From contig NZ_BSTN01000008.1 in the NCBI RefSeq assembly GCF_030269545.1, positions 62,001-126,000 on the forward strand: a stretch of 64,000 nt of DNA, given 5' to 3'. Of the stretch, positions 24,651-33,182 are shown piece by piece. A program made the translations under genes and the position numbers. This DNA is from Actinomadura sp. NBRC 104425 (GTDB taxonomy: Bacteria > Actinomycetota > Actinomycetes > Streptosporangiales > Streptosporangiaceae). How positions within the stretch are numbered: the stretch's first letter is position 1; each line of letters begins with the position of its first letter. Below the pieces are notes generated by a model that ran no database searches, was not told the DNA's origin, and saw only the letters and a program-made list of their open reading frames with translations.

Positions 24651-25603
24651 TCAGGCCGCCAGGTCGCGGGCGGCGGCGGCGATCGCGTCGGCGTCGATCC
24701 CGGCGACCCGCAGCTGCTCCTCGGGCGTGGCGGAGGCGGGCATGTTCCGCACCGCCAGCCGCACCAGGCGCGGTACGGGGCCGCCGCCGGCGAACGCCTC
24801 GGCGACCGCGTCGCCGAGGCCGCCCTCCGGCCAGTGGTCCTCGACCGTGATCAGGCATCCGGTCCGCTCGGCGGCCTCGCGCAGCGCGGCGGCGTCCACC
24901 GGCTTGACCGAGTACAGGTCGATGACGCGGGCCGCGATGCCGTCGGCGGCCAGCCGGTCGGCGGCGGCGAGGGCCTCGTGCACCGTCACCCCTGCGGCGA
25001 CGATCGTGACGCGGTCGGCGGCGGAGGACCGCAGCACCCTGCTGCCGCCGATCGGGAACCGCTCGTCCGGCCCGTAGATCACCGGGGTGGCGCCGCGCGT
25101 GGTGCGCAGGTAGCGCACGCCCCTGGAGTCGGCCGCCGCGTCGGCCATCGCCTCGACCAGCCAGGCGGTCTGGTTGGCGTCGCACGGGTACAGCACGGTG
25201 CTGCCGTGCACGGCGCGGAACGCCGCCAGGTCCTCCAGGCCCATCTGCGACGGCCCGTCCGGCCCGATCGCGACCCCGGCGTGCGAGCCGACCAGGTTGA
25301 CGTTCGCACGGCCGACGGCGGCCATGCGCACGAAGTCGTAGGCGCGGGTGAGGAACGCGGCGAAGGTGGAGGCGAACGGGACCCAGCCGCGCGCCTGCAT
25401 GCCGACGGCGGCGGCGACCATCTGCTGCTCGGCGATGTAGCACTCGAAGAACCGGTCCGGGTGCTCCTTGGCGAAGAACTCCGACCGGGTGGAGTCGCTC
25501 ACCTCGCCGTCCAGCGCCACGACGTCGCCGTGGGCGGTGCCCAGGGCGCTCAGCGCCTGCCCGAAGGCGTCGCGGGTGGCGATCTGGTCGCCCACGTCGA
25601 AGC
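24651..25603 (-). CDS. Transketolase, C-terminal half (separated from the N-terminal half by an apparent frameshift)
   Basis: This frame encodes the pyrimidine-binding and C-terminal domains of a transketolase of about 615 residues: RFDVGDQIATRDAFGQALSAL, VVALDGEVSDSTRSEFF, YIAEQQMVAAAVGMQARGW (with the TPP-activating Glu), GSHAGVAIGPDGPSQMGLEDLAAFR and AADGIAARVIDLYSVKPVD. There is no convincing ribosome-binding site or start here; a GTG at 25595 is the only candidate. The N-terminal half lies directly upstream in the neighbouring frame. Restoring one C in the run at 25604-25607 would join them as ERPRFDVGDQ, so this is most likely one gene with an indel or a sequence error. Confidence 0.85.
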
Positions 25604-26515
25604 GGGGCGCTCGACCGGCGCGTGGTCCAGGGGCCGGGCGCACCGCTCGCACCGCGGGTGGCGCGGCTCGACGCGGATATGGCCGCGGCCGCCCAGTTCG
25701 GCGACGGCCTCCTCGGCGTCCGGCAGCGGCTTGCCGTGGTGGCCTTCGCGGTCCTCGACGGCGGCCACGCCGCTGCCCTTTTTGGTGCGGGCGATGACGG
25801 CGGTGGGACGGCCCGCAGTGCGCGCGGCCTCCCGGTAGGCGGCGTCGATCGCGTCGACGTCGTGGCCGTCGATCTCGACGGTGTGCCAGCCGAACGCCGC
25901 CAGCCGCCGGGCGTAGGCGCCGGTGTCCCAGCCGTGCCGGGTGGGCCCGCGCTGGCCCAGCCGGTTGACGTCGATGACGGCGGTCAGGTTGTCCAACCCC
26001 TCGTGGGAGGCGTGCTCGGCCGCCTCCCACATGGCCCCTTCGGCCATCTCGCTGTCGCCGCACAGCACCCACACCCGGGTGGGGACGCGGTCGAGCCGCT
26101 TGGCCGCCAGCGCCATCCCCACCCCGTACGGCAGGCCCTGCCCGAGCGAGCCGGTGGCCACCTTCACCCACGGCAGCCGGGGCGTGGGGTGGCCCTCCAG
26201 CTTGCCGCCGAGCCTGCGGAAGCCGAGCAGCTCCTCATCCGACAGCGCATCGGCGGCGACGAACATCGCGTACAGCAGCGGCGACGCGTGCCCCTTGGAG
26301 AAGATCAGCTGGTCGTTGCACGGGTTGGACGGGGCGTTGAAGTCGTAGTGCAAGTGCCGTGCCAGCAGCACCGCCATCAGATCGGCCGCCGACATCGACG
26401 AGGTGGGGTGGCCCGACCCGGCCGCGTCGGCGGCGCGCACGGCGTCCACCCGCAGCTGCCGCCCCAGCTCGCGCACCGTTTCCAGGTCCATGCCCTCGCG
26501 CTTGTCCTCGCGCAT
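25550..26515 (-). CDS. Transketolase, N-terminal TPP-binding half
   Basis: This frame encodes the thiamine-diphosphate-binding domain: ADAAGSGHPTSSMSAADLMAVLLARHL composition, FSKGHASPLLYAMF, ATGSLGQGLPYGVGMALA and the GDSEMAEGAMWEAAEHA metal/TPP motif with the later Asn in VIDVNRLGQRGP. The ATG at 26515 follows GGAGGG. After LDHAPVERP near 25605 the frame runs into about 18 out-of-family residues and stops at 25550, while the true continuation is in the other frame. Two-subunit transketolases exist, but here the join falls inside the inter-domain linker and no second start is seen. Confidence 0.85.
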   Translation of the reverse strand: MREDKREGMDLETVRELGRQLRVDAVRAADAAGSGHPTSSMSAADLMAVLLARHLHYDFNAPSNPCNDQLIFSKGHASPLLYAMFVAADALSDEELLGFRRLGGKLEGHPTPRLPWVKVATGSLGQGLPYGVGMALAAKRLDRVPTRVWVLCGDSEMAEGAMWEAAEHASHEGLDNLTAVIDVNRLGQRGPTRHGWDTGAYARRLAAFGWHTVEIDGHDVDAIDAAYREAARTAGRPTAVIARTKKGSGVAAVEDREGHHGKPLPDAEEAVAELGGRGHIRVEPRHPRCERCARPLDHAPVERPASTWATRSPPATPSGRR

Positions 26516-26582
26516 GTCTCTCCCTCCGGGCCGCCGGTGCGAACCGTCCCTGCGTACCCGGACAAAGGGGAGGAATGCGGGC

Positions 26583-27491
26583 TCAGTGCCGGTGGTCGGG
26601 GAGCGCGGCGGCGGCCTCGCGGGGGTGGGCGAGCAGGTGGGCGATGCGGTCGGCGTCCCGCTGCCCGACCGGGTTATAGACGATCATGCGGTACCCCGGT
26701 GCGGCCGTCAGGTCCAGGCCGGTGGAGCGCAGCGCGATCTCGCCGACCGCCGGGTGCCGGTAGACCTTGTCGCACGGACGCGGCGGGGCCACGTCGTGCG
26801 TGGCCCACAGCCGGGCGAACTCGGGGCTGGCCGCGCACAGCCGCTGGACGAGGTCCTTCCAGCCCGGATCGCCCATGTGCCGGCTGTAGCGGTAGCGGAA
26901 GATCGCAACGGCCTCGTGCGCCTGCTCGTCGAAGTTGACGATCGGGTTGCAGCACGGCGGCCAGGTGAACGACAGCCACATGGTGTTGCGCTCGCACGGC
27001 GGGACCCGGGGCAGGCACCAGATGACCGCCGCGTAGGCGGAGTTCCAGGCGATGACGTCCGACCGCTCCGACACCACGGCGGCGGGCATCGGGTCCAGGC
27101 GGTCCAGGATCACCGGGACGTCGTCGGGCAGCCCCTCGGCCGGGTCGACGGGGACCGGACGGCGCGTCACCCCCGCCAGGGCGTACAGGTGCTCGCGTTC
27201 GGCCGGGTCGAGCCGCAGCGTGCGCGCCACCGCGTCCAGCACCTGGGGGCTGGCGTTGATGGGGCGGCCCTGCTCCAGCCACGTGTACCAGGTGACGCCG
27301 ACGCCTGCGAGCTGGGCGACCTCCTCGCGGCGCAGCCCCGGGGTGCGGCGGCGCGGCCCCGGGGGCATGCCGACGTCCTCGGGTGAGATGCGCTCGCGGC
27401 GGGAGCGCAGGAACGCGGCGAGATCGGTGCGTCGCGCGCCTCGGCCGGGGGCGCGCCTTTCCCCGGCCGCGGACGCTCTGGTCTGCGTCAT
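26583..27491 (-). CDS. Helix-turn-helix regulator with MmyB-like ligand-binding domain
   Basis: A 302-residue regulator. Residues 20-95 form an XRE helix-turn-helix (LAAFLRSRRERISPEDVGMP, RTPGLRREEVAQLAGVGVTWYTWLEQGRPIN). Residues 120-290 are the PAS-like ligand-binding domain of the MmyB/MLTR group (VVSERSDVIAWNSAYAAVI, NTMWLSFTWPP, HPAVGEIALRSTGLDL, YNPVGQRDADRIAHL). The ATG at 27491 is preferred; a GTG two codons earlier is possible. It is divergent from an MFS exporter, the usual arrangement in which such regulators control the neighbouring gene in response to a fatty-acid-like or toxic ligand. Confidence 0.92.
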   Translation of the reverse strand: MTQTRASAAGERRAPGRGARRTDLAAFLRSRRERISPEDVGMPPGPRRRTPGLRREEVAQLAGVGVTWYTWLEQGRPINASPQVLDAVARTLRLDPAEREHLYALAGVTRRPVPVDPAEGLPDDVPVILDRLDPMPAAVVSERSDVIAWNSAYAAVIWCLPRVPPCERNTMWLSFTWPPCCNPIVNFDEQAHEAVAIFRYRYSRHMGDPGWKDLVQRLCAASPEFARLWATHDVAPPRPCDKVYRHPAVGEIALRSTGLDLTAAPGYRMIVYNPVGQRDADRIAHLLAHPREAAAALPDHRH

Positions 27492-27528
27492 CGTCACGTT
27501 CCCCAGACTGCCCGCCGTCCCTCCCGTG

Positions 27529-27550
27529 TGCCAGGTGCTGGCAGTACCAG
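27529..27550. promoter_or_regulatory. Overlapping dyad operator between the MmyB-like regulator and the MFS gene
   Basis: TGCCAG-GTG-CTGGCA (27529-27543) is a perfect 6-bp-arm palindrome. Its right arm also begins a second dyad, CTGG-CAGTA-CCAG (27538-27550). The pair lies 37 nt upstream of the regulator start and about 50 nt upstream of the MFS start, the expected place for a shared operator. Confidence 0.65.
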
Positions 27551-27600
27551 TATCAGGCGGCTCTCGTTACGGGTACCGCCGCGCCCACACGCTGGTGCTC

Positions 27601-29043
27601 ATGAAACAGACAACCGATGTGTCACGGGTTGTTCCCGGTGCGGGGACGCGAAAGACCGGGCGGGGCGGCGGAGGGGCGGCGTTGGCGCTGCTGCTGCTCG
27701 GGCAGTTCATGTCCGTCCTCGACACCAATATCGTCAATGTGGCGCTGCCGACCGTGCGCGCCGACCTCGGCGCCTCCGGCTCGGGCCTGCAGCTGGTGGT
27801 GGCCGGATACGTCATCGCCTACGCGGTCATGCTGATCACCGGGGCCCGGCTGGGCGACCTGGCCGGGCCCCGCCGCATGTTCCTGCTGGGCCTGGCGGCG
27901 TTCTCGGCCACGTCGCTGGCGTGCGGGCTGGCGCCGTCGACCGGCTGGCTGGTGGCGTTCCGGTTCGCCCAGGGCGCGAGCGCGGCGCTGGTCACCCCGC
28001 AGGTGATGAGCATGATCCAGCGGGGCTTCACCGGCGCCGCTCGGGCCCGCGCCCTGAGCCTGTACTCGGCGGTGATCGCCGTCGGGGTGGTGGTCGGCCA
28101 GGTCGCGGGCGGACTGCTGGTCAGCGCCGACCTGTTCGGCTCGGACTGGCGCTCGGTGTTCCTGGTGAACGTGCCGATCGGCGTGGCGGTGCTGGTCGCG
28201 GGGCCGCGCGTGCTGCCCGCCGACGGCGAGCGGCGCGGCGGCGGCCTGGACCCGGCGGGCCTGGCGGTGCTGACCCCGGCGGTGCTGCTGTTCGTCGTCC
28301 CGCTCATCCTCGGGCACGAGCTGGGCTGGCCGCTGTGGGGGTGGTTCGCGCTGGCCGCCAGCGCGGTGCTGTTCGCCGCGTTCGTCGGCGTGGAGCGGCG
28401 GGTGGTGCGGCGCGGCGGGCGCCCGCTGGTCTCCGGGCGGATCCTGCGGGCGCCCGGGCTGACCCCGGCCATGCTGACCAACGCGCTGGGGCCCGGCTCC
28501 TGGGGCGCGTTCCTGTTCACCACGACCCTGCACCTGCAGGGCGACCTGGCGCTCAGCCCGCAGGAGTCGGGGCTGGCGTTCGTTCCGTGCGCGGCCGCGT
28601 TCACGCTGGTCGGGCTGACGTGGCAGCGGACGCCCGCCCGCTGGCACCGGCCGCTGATGCCCATCGGGTTCGCCGTCGCCGGGGTCGGCTACCTGTTCGT
28701 GGGGCCGCTGGCGGGCGGCGGCGCTCCGTACGAGGCGCTGACCGCGGTCATCGGGCTCGGCCTCGGAGTGATACCGATCGTGATGACGGCGGCACTGGCG
28801 GGGGTGCCGCCCCAGGACGCCGCCGACGGCAGCGGCCTGCTGCTGACGGTCATGCAGCTCGGCCAGGTCGTCGGCGTCGCGACGGTCGGCACGCTGTTCC
28901 TGACGCTGGCCGAGCACGACCAGTCCACCCGGCAGGCCGAGTACGGCACCGGGTGGGCGCTGGCCGTGGTGGGGCTGCTCGCGGCGGGCTCGGCGCTGGC
29001 GCTGCTGCGCCGCCGCCCCGCCCCGGTCCGCGCCGCCGCCTGA
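27601..29043 (+). CDS. MFS transporter, DHA2 (14-helix) multidrug exporter family
   Basis: A 480-residue inner-membrane proton-coupled efflux protein. The N-terminal motif LLLGQFMSVLDTNIVNVALPTVRADLG is characteristic of the DHA2 family. It is followed by motif A-like ARLGDLAGPRRMF, and by ALSLYSAVIAVGVVVGQVAGGLL with LFGSDWRSVFLVNVPIG. Roughly 14 hydrophobic segments can be counted. The ATG at 27601 is chosen from hydrophobicity and homology; the ribosome-binding site is weak. It is divergent from a MmyB-type regulator with a palindrome between them, so inducible export of a toxic compound is likely. The substrate is unknown. Confidence 0.92.
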   Translation: MKQTTDVSRVVPGAGTRKTGRGGGGAALALLLLGQFMSVLDTNIVNVALPTVRADLGASGSGLQLVVAGYVIAYAVMLITGARLGDLAGPRRMFLLGLAAFSATSLACGLAPSTGWLVAFRFAQGASAALVTPQVMSMIQRGFTGAARARALSLYSAVIAVGVVVGQVAGGLLVSADLFGSDWRSVFLVNVPIGVAVLVAGPRVLPADGERRGGGLDPAGLAVLTPAVLLFVVPLILGHELGWPLWGWFALAASAVLFAAFVGVERRVVRRGGRPLVSGRILRAPGLTPAMLTNALGPGSWGAFLFTTTLHLQGDLALSPQESGLAFVPCAAAFTLVGLTWQRTPARWHRPLMPIGFAVAGVGYLFVGPLAGGGAPYEALTAVIGLGLGVIPIVMTAALAGVPPQDAADGSGLLLTVMQLGQVVGVATVGTLFLTLAEHDQSTRQAEYGTGWALAVVGLLAAGSALALLRRRPAPVRAAA

Positions 29044-29065
29044 GCGGTCACCGCGGGCGACGGGG

Positions 29066-29119
29066 TCACGAGGCCAACGGATCACGAGGCCAACGGGGGC
29101 ACGGGGTCACGAGGTCGGG
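29066..29119. repeat. 16-bp direct repeat between convergent genes
   Basis: TCACGAGGCCAACGG(A/G) occurs twice in tandem (29066-29081 and 29082-29097). A third partial copy (TCACGAGGTCGGG) starts at 29107, where it encodes the stop codon and last residues of the leftward alcohol dehydrogenase. The repeats seem to have arisen by copying the end of that gene. Confidence 0.75.
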
Positions 29120-30303
29120 TGAAGGACGACCTTGATGGCCCCGTCCTGCTTCTTCTGGAAGATCTCGTACCCCTGGGGGCCCTGCTCCAGCGGCAGGTGG
29201 TGGGTGGCCAGGTCCATCACGCCGAGCGGGTCGGCGTCGTCGGCGACCAGCGGCATCAGGTCGTCGATCCACCGCTTGACGTGGGCCTGGCCCATCCGGA
29301 GCGTCACGCCCTTGTCGAACAGCTGCAGCATGGGCAACGGGTCGGCCATGCCGCCGTACACGCCGATGACGGAGATGGTGCCGCCACGCCGGACGATCTC
29401 GATGGCCTCGTGCAGCGCCGCCAGCCGGTCCACGCCCATACGGCTCATCAGCGGCGCGGCGGCCCGGTCCGGCATCCACCCGGTGAGGGTGTGGGCCATC
29501 TTGGCGACCGGCGAGCCGTGCGCCTCCATGCCGACCGCGTCGATCACCGAGTCGGTGCCGCGGCCGTGGGTCTTGTCCCGGACCATCTCCACCACGTCGT
29601 GCGCGGTGTGCGGCGGCCCGGCGTCGACGACCTCCACGCCGTGCCGGCGTGCCATGTCCAGGCGTTCGGGCACCAGGTCCACGCCGATGGCGCGGCGGCC
29701 CAAGTGGCGGGCGATGCGCGCGCACATCTGCCCGATCGGGCCGAGGCCCAGCACGGTGACGCTGCCGCCCTCGGGGATGTCGGCGTACTGAACGGCCTGC
29801 CAGGCGGTGGGCAGCACGTCCGACAGGTACAGGAACCGCTCGTCCGGCGGCCCCTCGGGCACCTTGACCGGGCCGAACTGGGCCTGCGGCACCCGCAGGT
29901 ACTCGGCCTGCGCGCCCGGGACGTGCCCGTAGAGCTTGCTGTAGCCGTACAGCGCGGCGCCGGTGCCGTACTCGCGCACCTGCGTGGTCTCGCACTGGGC
30001 GTACAGCTGCATGCCGCACATCGCGCAGCGCCCGCAGGCGATGTTGAACGGGATCACCACCCGGTCGCCGGGCCGGATGTGGTCGACCTCGGCGCCGACC
30101 TCCTCCACGATGCCGAGCGGCTCGTGGCCCATGATGTCGCCCTCGGTCATGAACGGGCCGAGCACCTCGTACAGGTGCAGGTCGGAACCGCAGATCGCGG
30201 TGCTGGTCAGCCGCACCACCGCGTCGGTCGGCTCCTTGATCGCCGGGTCGGGCACGGAGTCCACGCGCACATCGCGGCGGCCGTGCCAGGTGAGCGCCTT
30301 CAT
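29107..30303 (-). CDS. Zinc-dependent alcohol dehydrogenase, formaldehyde-dehydrogenase-like
   Basis: A 398-residue medium-chain dehydrogenase. Catalytic zinc ligands are in ICGSDLHLYE and GHEPLGIVEEVG. The structural zinc site has four cysteines in CGRCAMCGMQLYAQC. The NAD-binding loop is TVLGLGPIGQMCARIA. Length and the long insert place it with glutathione-independent formaldehyde-dehydrogenase-like enzymes rather than simple alcohol dehydrogenases. The true substrate is uncertain. The ATG at 30303 follows GGGGGAGGT. It appears monocistronic, with a strong hairpin upstream that ends the hemerythrin transcript. Confidence 0.93.
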   Translation of the reverse strand: MKALTWHGRRDVRVDSVPDPAIKEPTDAVVRLTSTAICGSDLHLYEVLGPFMTEGDIMGHEPLGIVEEVGAEVDHIRPGDRVVIPFNIACGRCAMCGMQLYAQCETTQVREYGTGAALYGYSKLYGHVPGAQAEYLRVPQAQFGPVKVPEGPPDERFLYLSDVLPTAWQAVQYADIPEGGSVTVLGLGPIGQMCARIARHLGRRAIGVDLVPERLDMARRHGVEVVDAGPPHTAHDVVEMVRDKTHGRGTDSVIDAVGMEAHGSPVAKMAHTLTGWMPDRAAAPLMSRMGVDRLAALHEAIEIVRRGGTISVIGVYGGMADPLPMLQLFDKGVTLRMGQAHVKRWIDDLMPLVADDADPLGVMDLATHHLPLEQGPQGYEIFQKKQDGAIKVVLHPTS

Positions 30304-30380
30304 GCGGTACCTCCCCCGCGCCGTCGTCCTGGTCGGGCCCTACCCCGCCCACCGGCGCGAAACGCGGGCGGGGCGGGCGC

Positions 30381-30427
30381 GGCGGCGGCGCGGGGCGCAA
30401 GGACCCGGTGCGTCCCGCGCCGCCGCC
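30381..30427 (-). terminator. Long GC hairpin after the hemerythrin gene
   Basis: A 14-bp perfect stem (30381-30394 with 30414-30427), extendable to about 18 bp with one G-T pair, lies 31 nt downstream of the hemerythrin stop on the minus strand. No T-tract follows, as is common for actinomycete terminators. It also insulates the next gene. Confidence 0.6.
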
Positions 30428-30458
30428 GGTCGGTCGGCTCGCGCCGCCGGCGCACGGC

Positions 30459-31022
30459 TCACTTGCCGCGGCCGGAGAGGTGGTCGCGCGCCCGGTCCAC
30501 CAGACCGGCGCCGGGCGCAAGGATCTTCAGCAGCGTGGGCGAGTCGGGCGTGGACGGGTGCGGCCGGGTGGGGGCCTTCTCCTTGGCCTTCTGGATCTTC
30601 TCGCCCAGCTCGGCCAGCTCGGCGTGGTCGCACTGGCGGGCCAGCTGCGGGAACAGGTTCTCCTCCTCGTCGTGCACGTGCAGCCGGACCTCGGTCATCA
30701 GGCCGGCGAGCAGGTCGGAGAACTCGCGGCCCGCCGCGTCGGTCTGCTCCAGGTCCTTCATGATCCGCTCGACCTTGTCGTGGTCGGCGAGCTCCTTGTC
30801 GGCGATCTTGTCGCCGCCCGGCAGGTGCCGCCGGGCCGCCGGGTACAGGTACATCTCCTCGGCGACCGAGTGCCGCACCAGCTCGATGATCACCTGGTCG
30901 GTCAGCCGCCGCCGGGTCTTGCCGTCGTCCGGGCGGGCGGCCTCCAGCTGCTCGAACAGCTCCGCCACCTCTTGGTGGTCGTGGGTCAGGATGCTGATCA
31001 TGTCCGCGGCCTGCGTGGTCAT
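30459..31022 (-). CDS. Hemerythrin HHE-domain protein
   Basis: A 187-residue four-helix-bundle protein with a likely di-iron site. The HHE-type ligands are visible in ISILTHDHQEVAELFEQLE, LVRHSVAEEMYLYPAA and EVRLHVHDEEENLFPQLA, with a further His-Glu region between them (ELADHDKVERIMKDLE). The lysine/proline-rich tail after residue 145 is outside the domain. Bacterial members bind oxygen or take part in redox, NO or iron sensing. The ATG at 31022 follows AAGGAG. It lies downstream of two leftward glycosyltransferases but probably has its own promoter. Confidence 0.92.
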   Translation of the reverse strand: MTTQAADMISILTHDHQEVAELFEQLEAARPDDGKTRRRLTDQVIIELVRHSVAEEMYLYPAARRHLPGGDKIADKELADHDKVERIMKDLEQTDAAGREFSDLLAGLMTEVRLHVHDEEENLFPQLARQCDHAELAELGEKIQKAKEKAPTRPHPSTPDSPTLLKILAPGAGLVDRARDHLSGRGK

Positions 31023-31108
31023 GGGGTTTTCTCCTTCCGCCGGTCCTGTGGATCCCACCCCCCTACCCGGCGCGCCGCCTTCAAACGAGGGGGCGGGCGG
31101 CTCCGGCG

Positions 31109-31957
31109 CTAGTAGTTCTCCAGGCGGGCGCGGGCGGCCTCGACCCGGCGCGGCAGGGGGCGGCGGTCGCGCGCCACCGCGGGCAGGGTGCGGACGGCGT
31201 CGGCGACGCCGCGTCGGCCGTGGTCGCTGGCCAGCGCGCCGGCGACGGTGCGCAGCAGCACGGGCAGGGGGCGGCGCAGCCAGGCGGTCAGCACTCGGTT
31301 GCGGATCTCGCGGCGGCGCCGGGCCGCGGGGTCGCGCCCGTGCGGCGACGGATGGTGGTGGACGACCAGTTCGGGCAGGTAGGCCATGCCCCAGCCGGCC
31401 GCGGCCAGGTCGAGCGCGAGCAGCTCCTCCTCGCCGGCGAAGTGCAGCACCTCGCAGAAGCCGCCGGCGTCCAGGAACGCGTCGCGGCGCACGACGACCG
31501 AGCAGGCCAGGAAGCCCAGGATGGCCGGGCCGGGCAGGTCTGCGGGGCGTCCGAGCGGGGCGCGGGCCATGGCCTGCGACACCGGTTCGAGGCGGCCCTC
31601 CTCCCCCACCAGGACGCGGGCGGCCAGCAGCGCCGTGCGCGGGTGGGCGTCCAGGACGGCCGCCGCGCGCTCCAGCGACCCGGGCGCCCACCAGGAGTCG
31701 TCGTCGGCGAACGCGACGTACCGGGTGGCCGCCGCGCGGACGCCGGCGTTGCGGGCGGCCGCGCCGAGGTTGCGCGGCAGCCGGATCAGGCGCGCCCCGG
31801 CCTCCCGCGCCACCTGCGGCGTGTCGTCGGACGAGGCGTTGTCGACCACGATCGCCGGCGCGGTGCGGCGGGCGAGGCTGCGGCGCAGTTCGGGGGCGCG
31901 GTCGCGGGTGGCGACCACGATCGTCACGTCCGCCGTCACGTCCGCCGCGTCGGGCAT
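31109..31957 (-). CDS. Glycosyltransferase, family 2
   Basis: A 282-residue GT-A-fold transferase. Family features are VTIVVATRDRAPELRRSLA, the donor-site IVVDNASSDDTPQVA, the metal-binding acidic motif YVAFADDDSWWAPGSLERA near residue 90, and a later CSVVVRRDAFLDAGGF with an FAGEEELLALDLAAAGW acceptor-side motif. No membrane helix is seen, so it acts at the cytoplasmic face. It shares strong resemblance with the next upstream leftward gene (both end in helices rich in Arg), suggesting duplication. The start at 31957 follows GGAGGAGGG. It belongs to the glycoconjugate island. Confidence 0.92.
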   Translation of the reverse strand: MPDAADVTADVTIVVATRDRAPELRRSLARRTAPAIVVDNASSDDTPQVAREAGARLIRLPRNLGAAARNAGVRAAATRYVAFADDDSWWAPGSLERAAAVLDAHPRTALLAARVLVGEEGRLEPVSQAMARAPLGRPADLPGPAILGFLACSVVVRRDAFLDAGGFCEVLHFAGEEELLALDLAAAGWGMAYLPELVVHHHPSPHGRDPAARRRREIRNRVLTAWLRRPLPVLLRTVAGALASDHGRRGVADAVRTLPAVARDRRPLPRRVEAARARLENY

Positions 31958-31993
31958 CGGCTTCCCTCCTCCGCCGGATCGCGTACCGGCCCG

Positions 31994-32881
31994 TCAGCTC
32001 ACGTACCGGCGGGCCTTCGACCGCCGCTGGGGCTCGTCGAGCGCGCGCAGGCGCGCCTCCACTCCCGGCGGCACCGGGCGGCGTTCGCGCAGCACCCAGG
32101 GCAGCCCGGCGGCGGCCTCCGCCAGCGCCAGCGCGGTGACGCGGTCGCGCGGCAGCGTGCCCAGCAGCGCCCGGGTGCGGCGCAGCGCGCTGCGGGGCGG
32201 GCGGCGCAGCCAGGTGTACCAGAGCGTGTTGCGGATGCCGCGGCGGCGGCGCAGGTGCGGTTCGCGCAGCGGCGACGGGGCGTGGTGGACGACCACGTCG
32301 TCGGCGTAGCACAGGTGCCAGCCGCGGGTCATCAGGTCGGCGGCGAGCAGCTCCTCCTCGCCGCCGAACCACAGGCGGGGCGAGAAGCCGCCGGCCTCGC
32401 GGAACGCCCCGGTGCGCAGCACCGACGCGCCGGCCAGGAACGAGCCGAGCGCGGGCCCGGGCAGCCCGGGCGGGCGCGGCAGGGGCGACTCGCGCAGCTC
32501 GGCCACGATGGGGTCTTCGCGGCCGCCGGGTTCGACCAGGATGCGGCCGGTGACGGCGGCGATGCGCGGGTGGGCGTCCAGCAGCGCGGCGGCGCGGGTC
32601 AGGGCGCCCGGCTCCCACCAGGTGTCGTCGTCGCAGAACGCCGTGTACGGGGTGCGCACGTGGTCGACGGCCAGGTTGCGGGCCACCGCGCCGAGGTTGT
32701 CGCGGCTGCGCAGCAGGGTCATCTCCGGGAACAGCAGGGCGACGGCCTCGGCGGTGCCGTCCCGGGAGGCGTTGTCGACGACGATGACCGGCGGCCGCTC
32801 CGGCAGCCCGGCCAGGCGGCCGAGGGTGTGCAGCAGCGATTCGCGCCGGTCGCGGGTGATCACGACGACGGTGCAGCGCAT
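31994..32881 (-). CDS. Glycosyltransferase, family 2
   Basis: A 295-residue GT2 enzyme, paralogous to the next gene. Signatures are MRCTVVVITRDRRESLLHTL, VIVVDNASRDGTAEAV, YTAFCDDDTWWEPGALTRAA and FGGEEELLAADLMTRGW. The ATG at 32881 is chosen since the fold begins right there; an in-frame GTG at 32935 would add 18 residues without homology. No strong ribosome-binding site precedes either. It is the first leftward gene from the large divergent control region of the glycoconjugate island and lies 36 nt before its paralogue. Confidence 0.92.
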   Translation of the reverse strand: MRCTVVVITRDRRESLLHTLGRLAGLPERPPVIVVDNASRDGTAEAVALLFPEMTLLRSRDNLGAVARNLAVDHVRTPYTAFCDDDTWWEPGALTRAAALLDAHPRIAAVTGRILVEPGGREDPIVAELRESPLPRPPGLPGPALGSFLAGASVLRTGAFREAGGFSPRLWFGGEEELLAADLMTRGWHLCYADDVVVHHAPSPLREPHLRRRRGIRNTLWYTWLRRPPRSALRRTRALLGTLPRDRVTALALAEAAAGLPWVLRERRPVPPGVEARLRALDEPQRRSKARRYVS

Positions 32882-33182
32882 GCGCGGCGCGTACCCGAAT
32901 CGGCGCCGCTCATGCGTACATAGCTGACAATCCACACATCCGACAACTTGCAGAATTTACCGGTCATAACACTCAAAAGGCGCCTAGGTCACCGTAAACG
33001 TTCGTACGCCGTCGTTTGAGGGGCGCCGCTCCGGTTACGTCGAATCACCTATTGGTGATTTGGGCGCGTCTCATACAAACCACTACAAGCAGGGCGGTTC
33101 ACGACATACCGCTGCGGATCGATGTCTCCGCCGCAGGCATCCTCCGCCGGGCCGGGCGCCACGCCCTTTTCGGAGGTCCCGC
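32882..33182. promoter_or_regulatory. Divergent control region of the glycoconjugate island, with a palindrome at 33043-33060
   Basis: About 300 bp without a gene, clearly less GC-rich than its surroundings, between the leftward GT2 pair and the rightward ten-gene operon. It contains a perfect inverted repeat, AATCACC-TATT-GGTGATT (33043-33060), 123 nt upstream of the carbamoyltransferase start. This suits an operator for a dimeric regulator. An AT-rich patch near 32940-32975 could hold the leftward promoter. No regulator gene lies adjacent. Confidence 0.6.

Noticed and set aside
24651..26515. Two-subunit transketolase as a natural arrangement
   Set aside because: The second half has no ribosome-binding site or good start, and the halves join exactly in the inter-domain linker with one added base.
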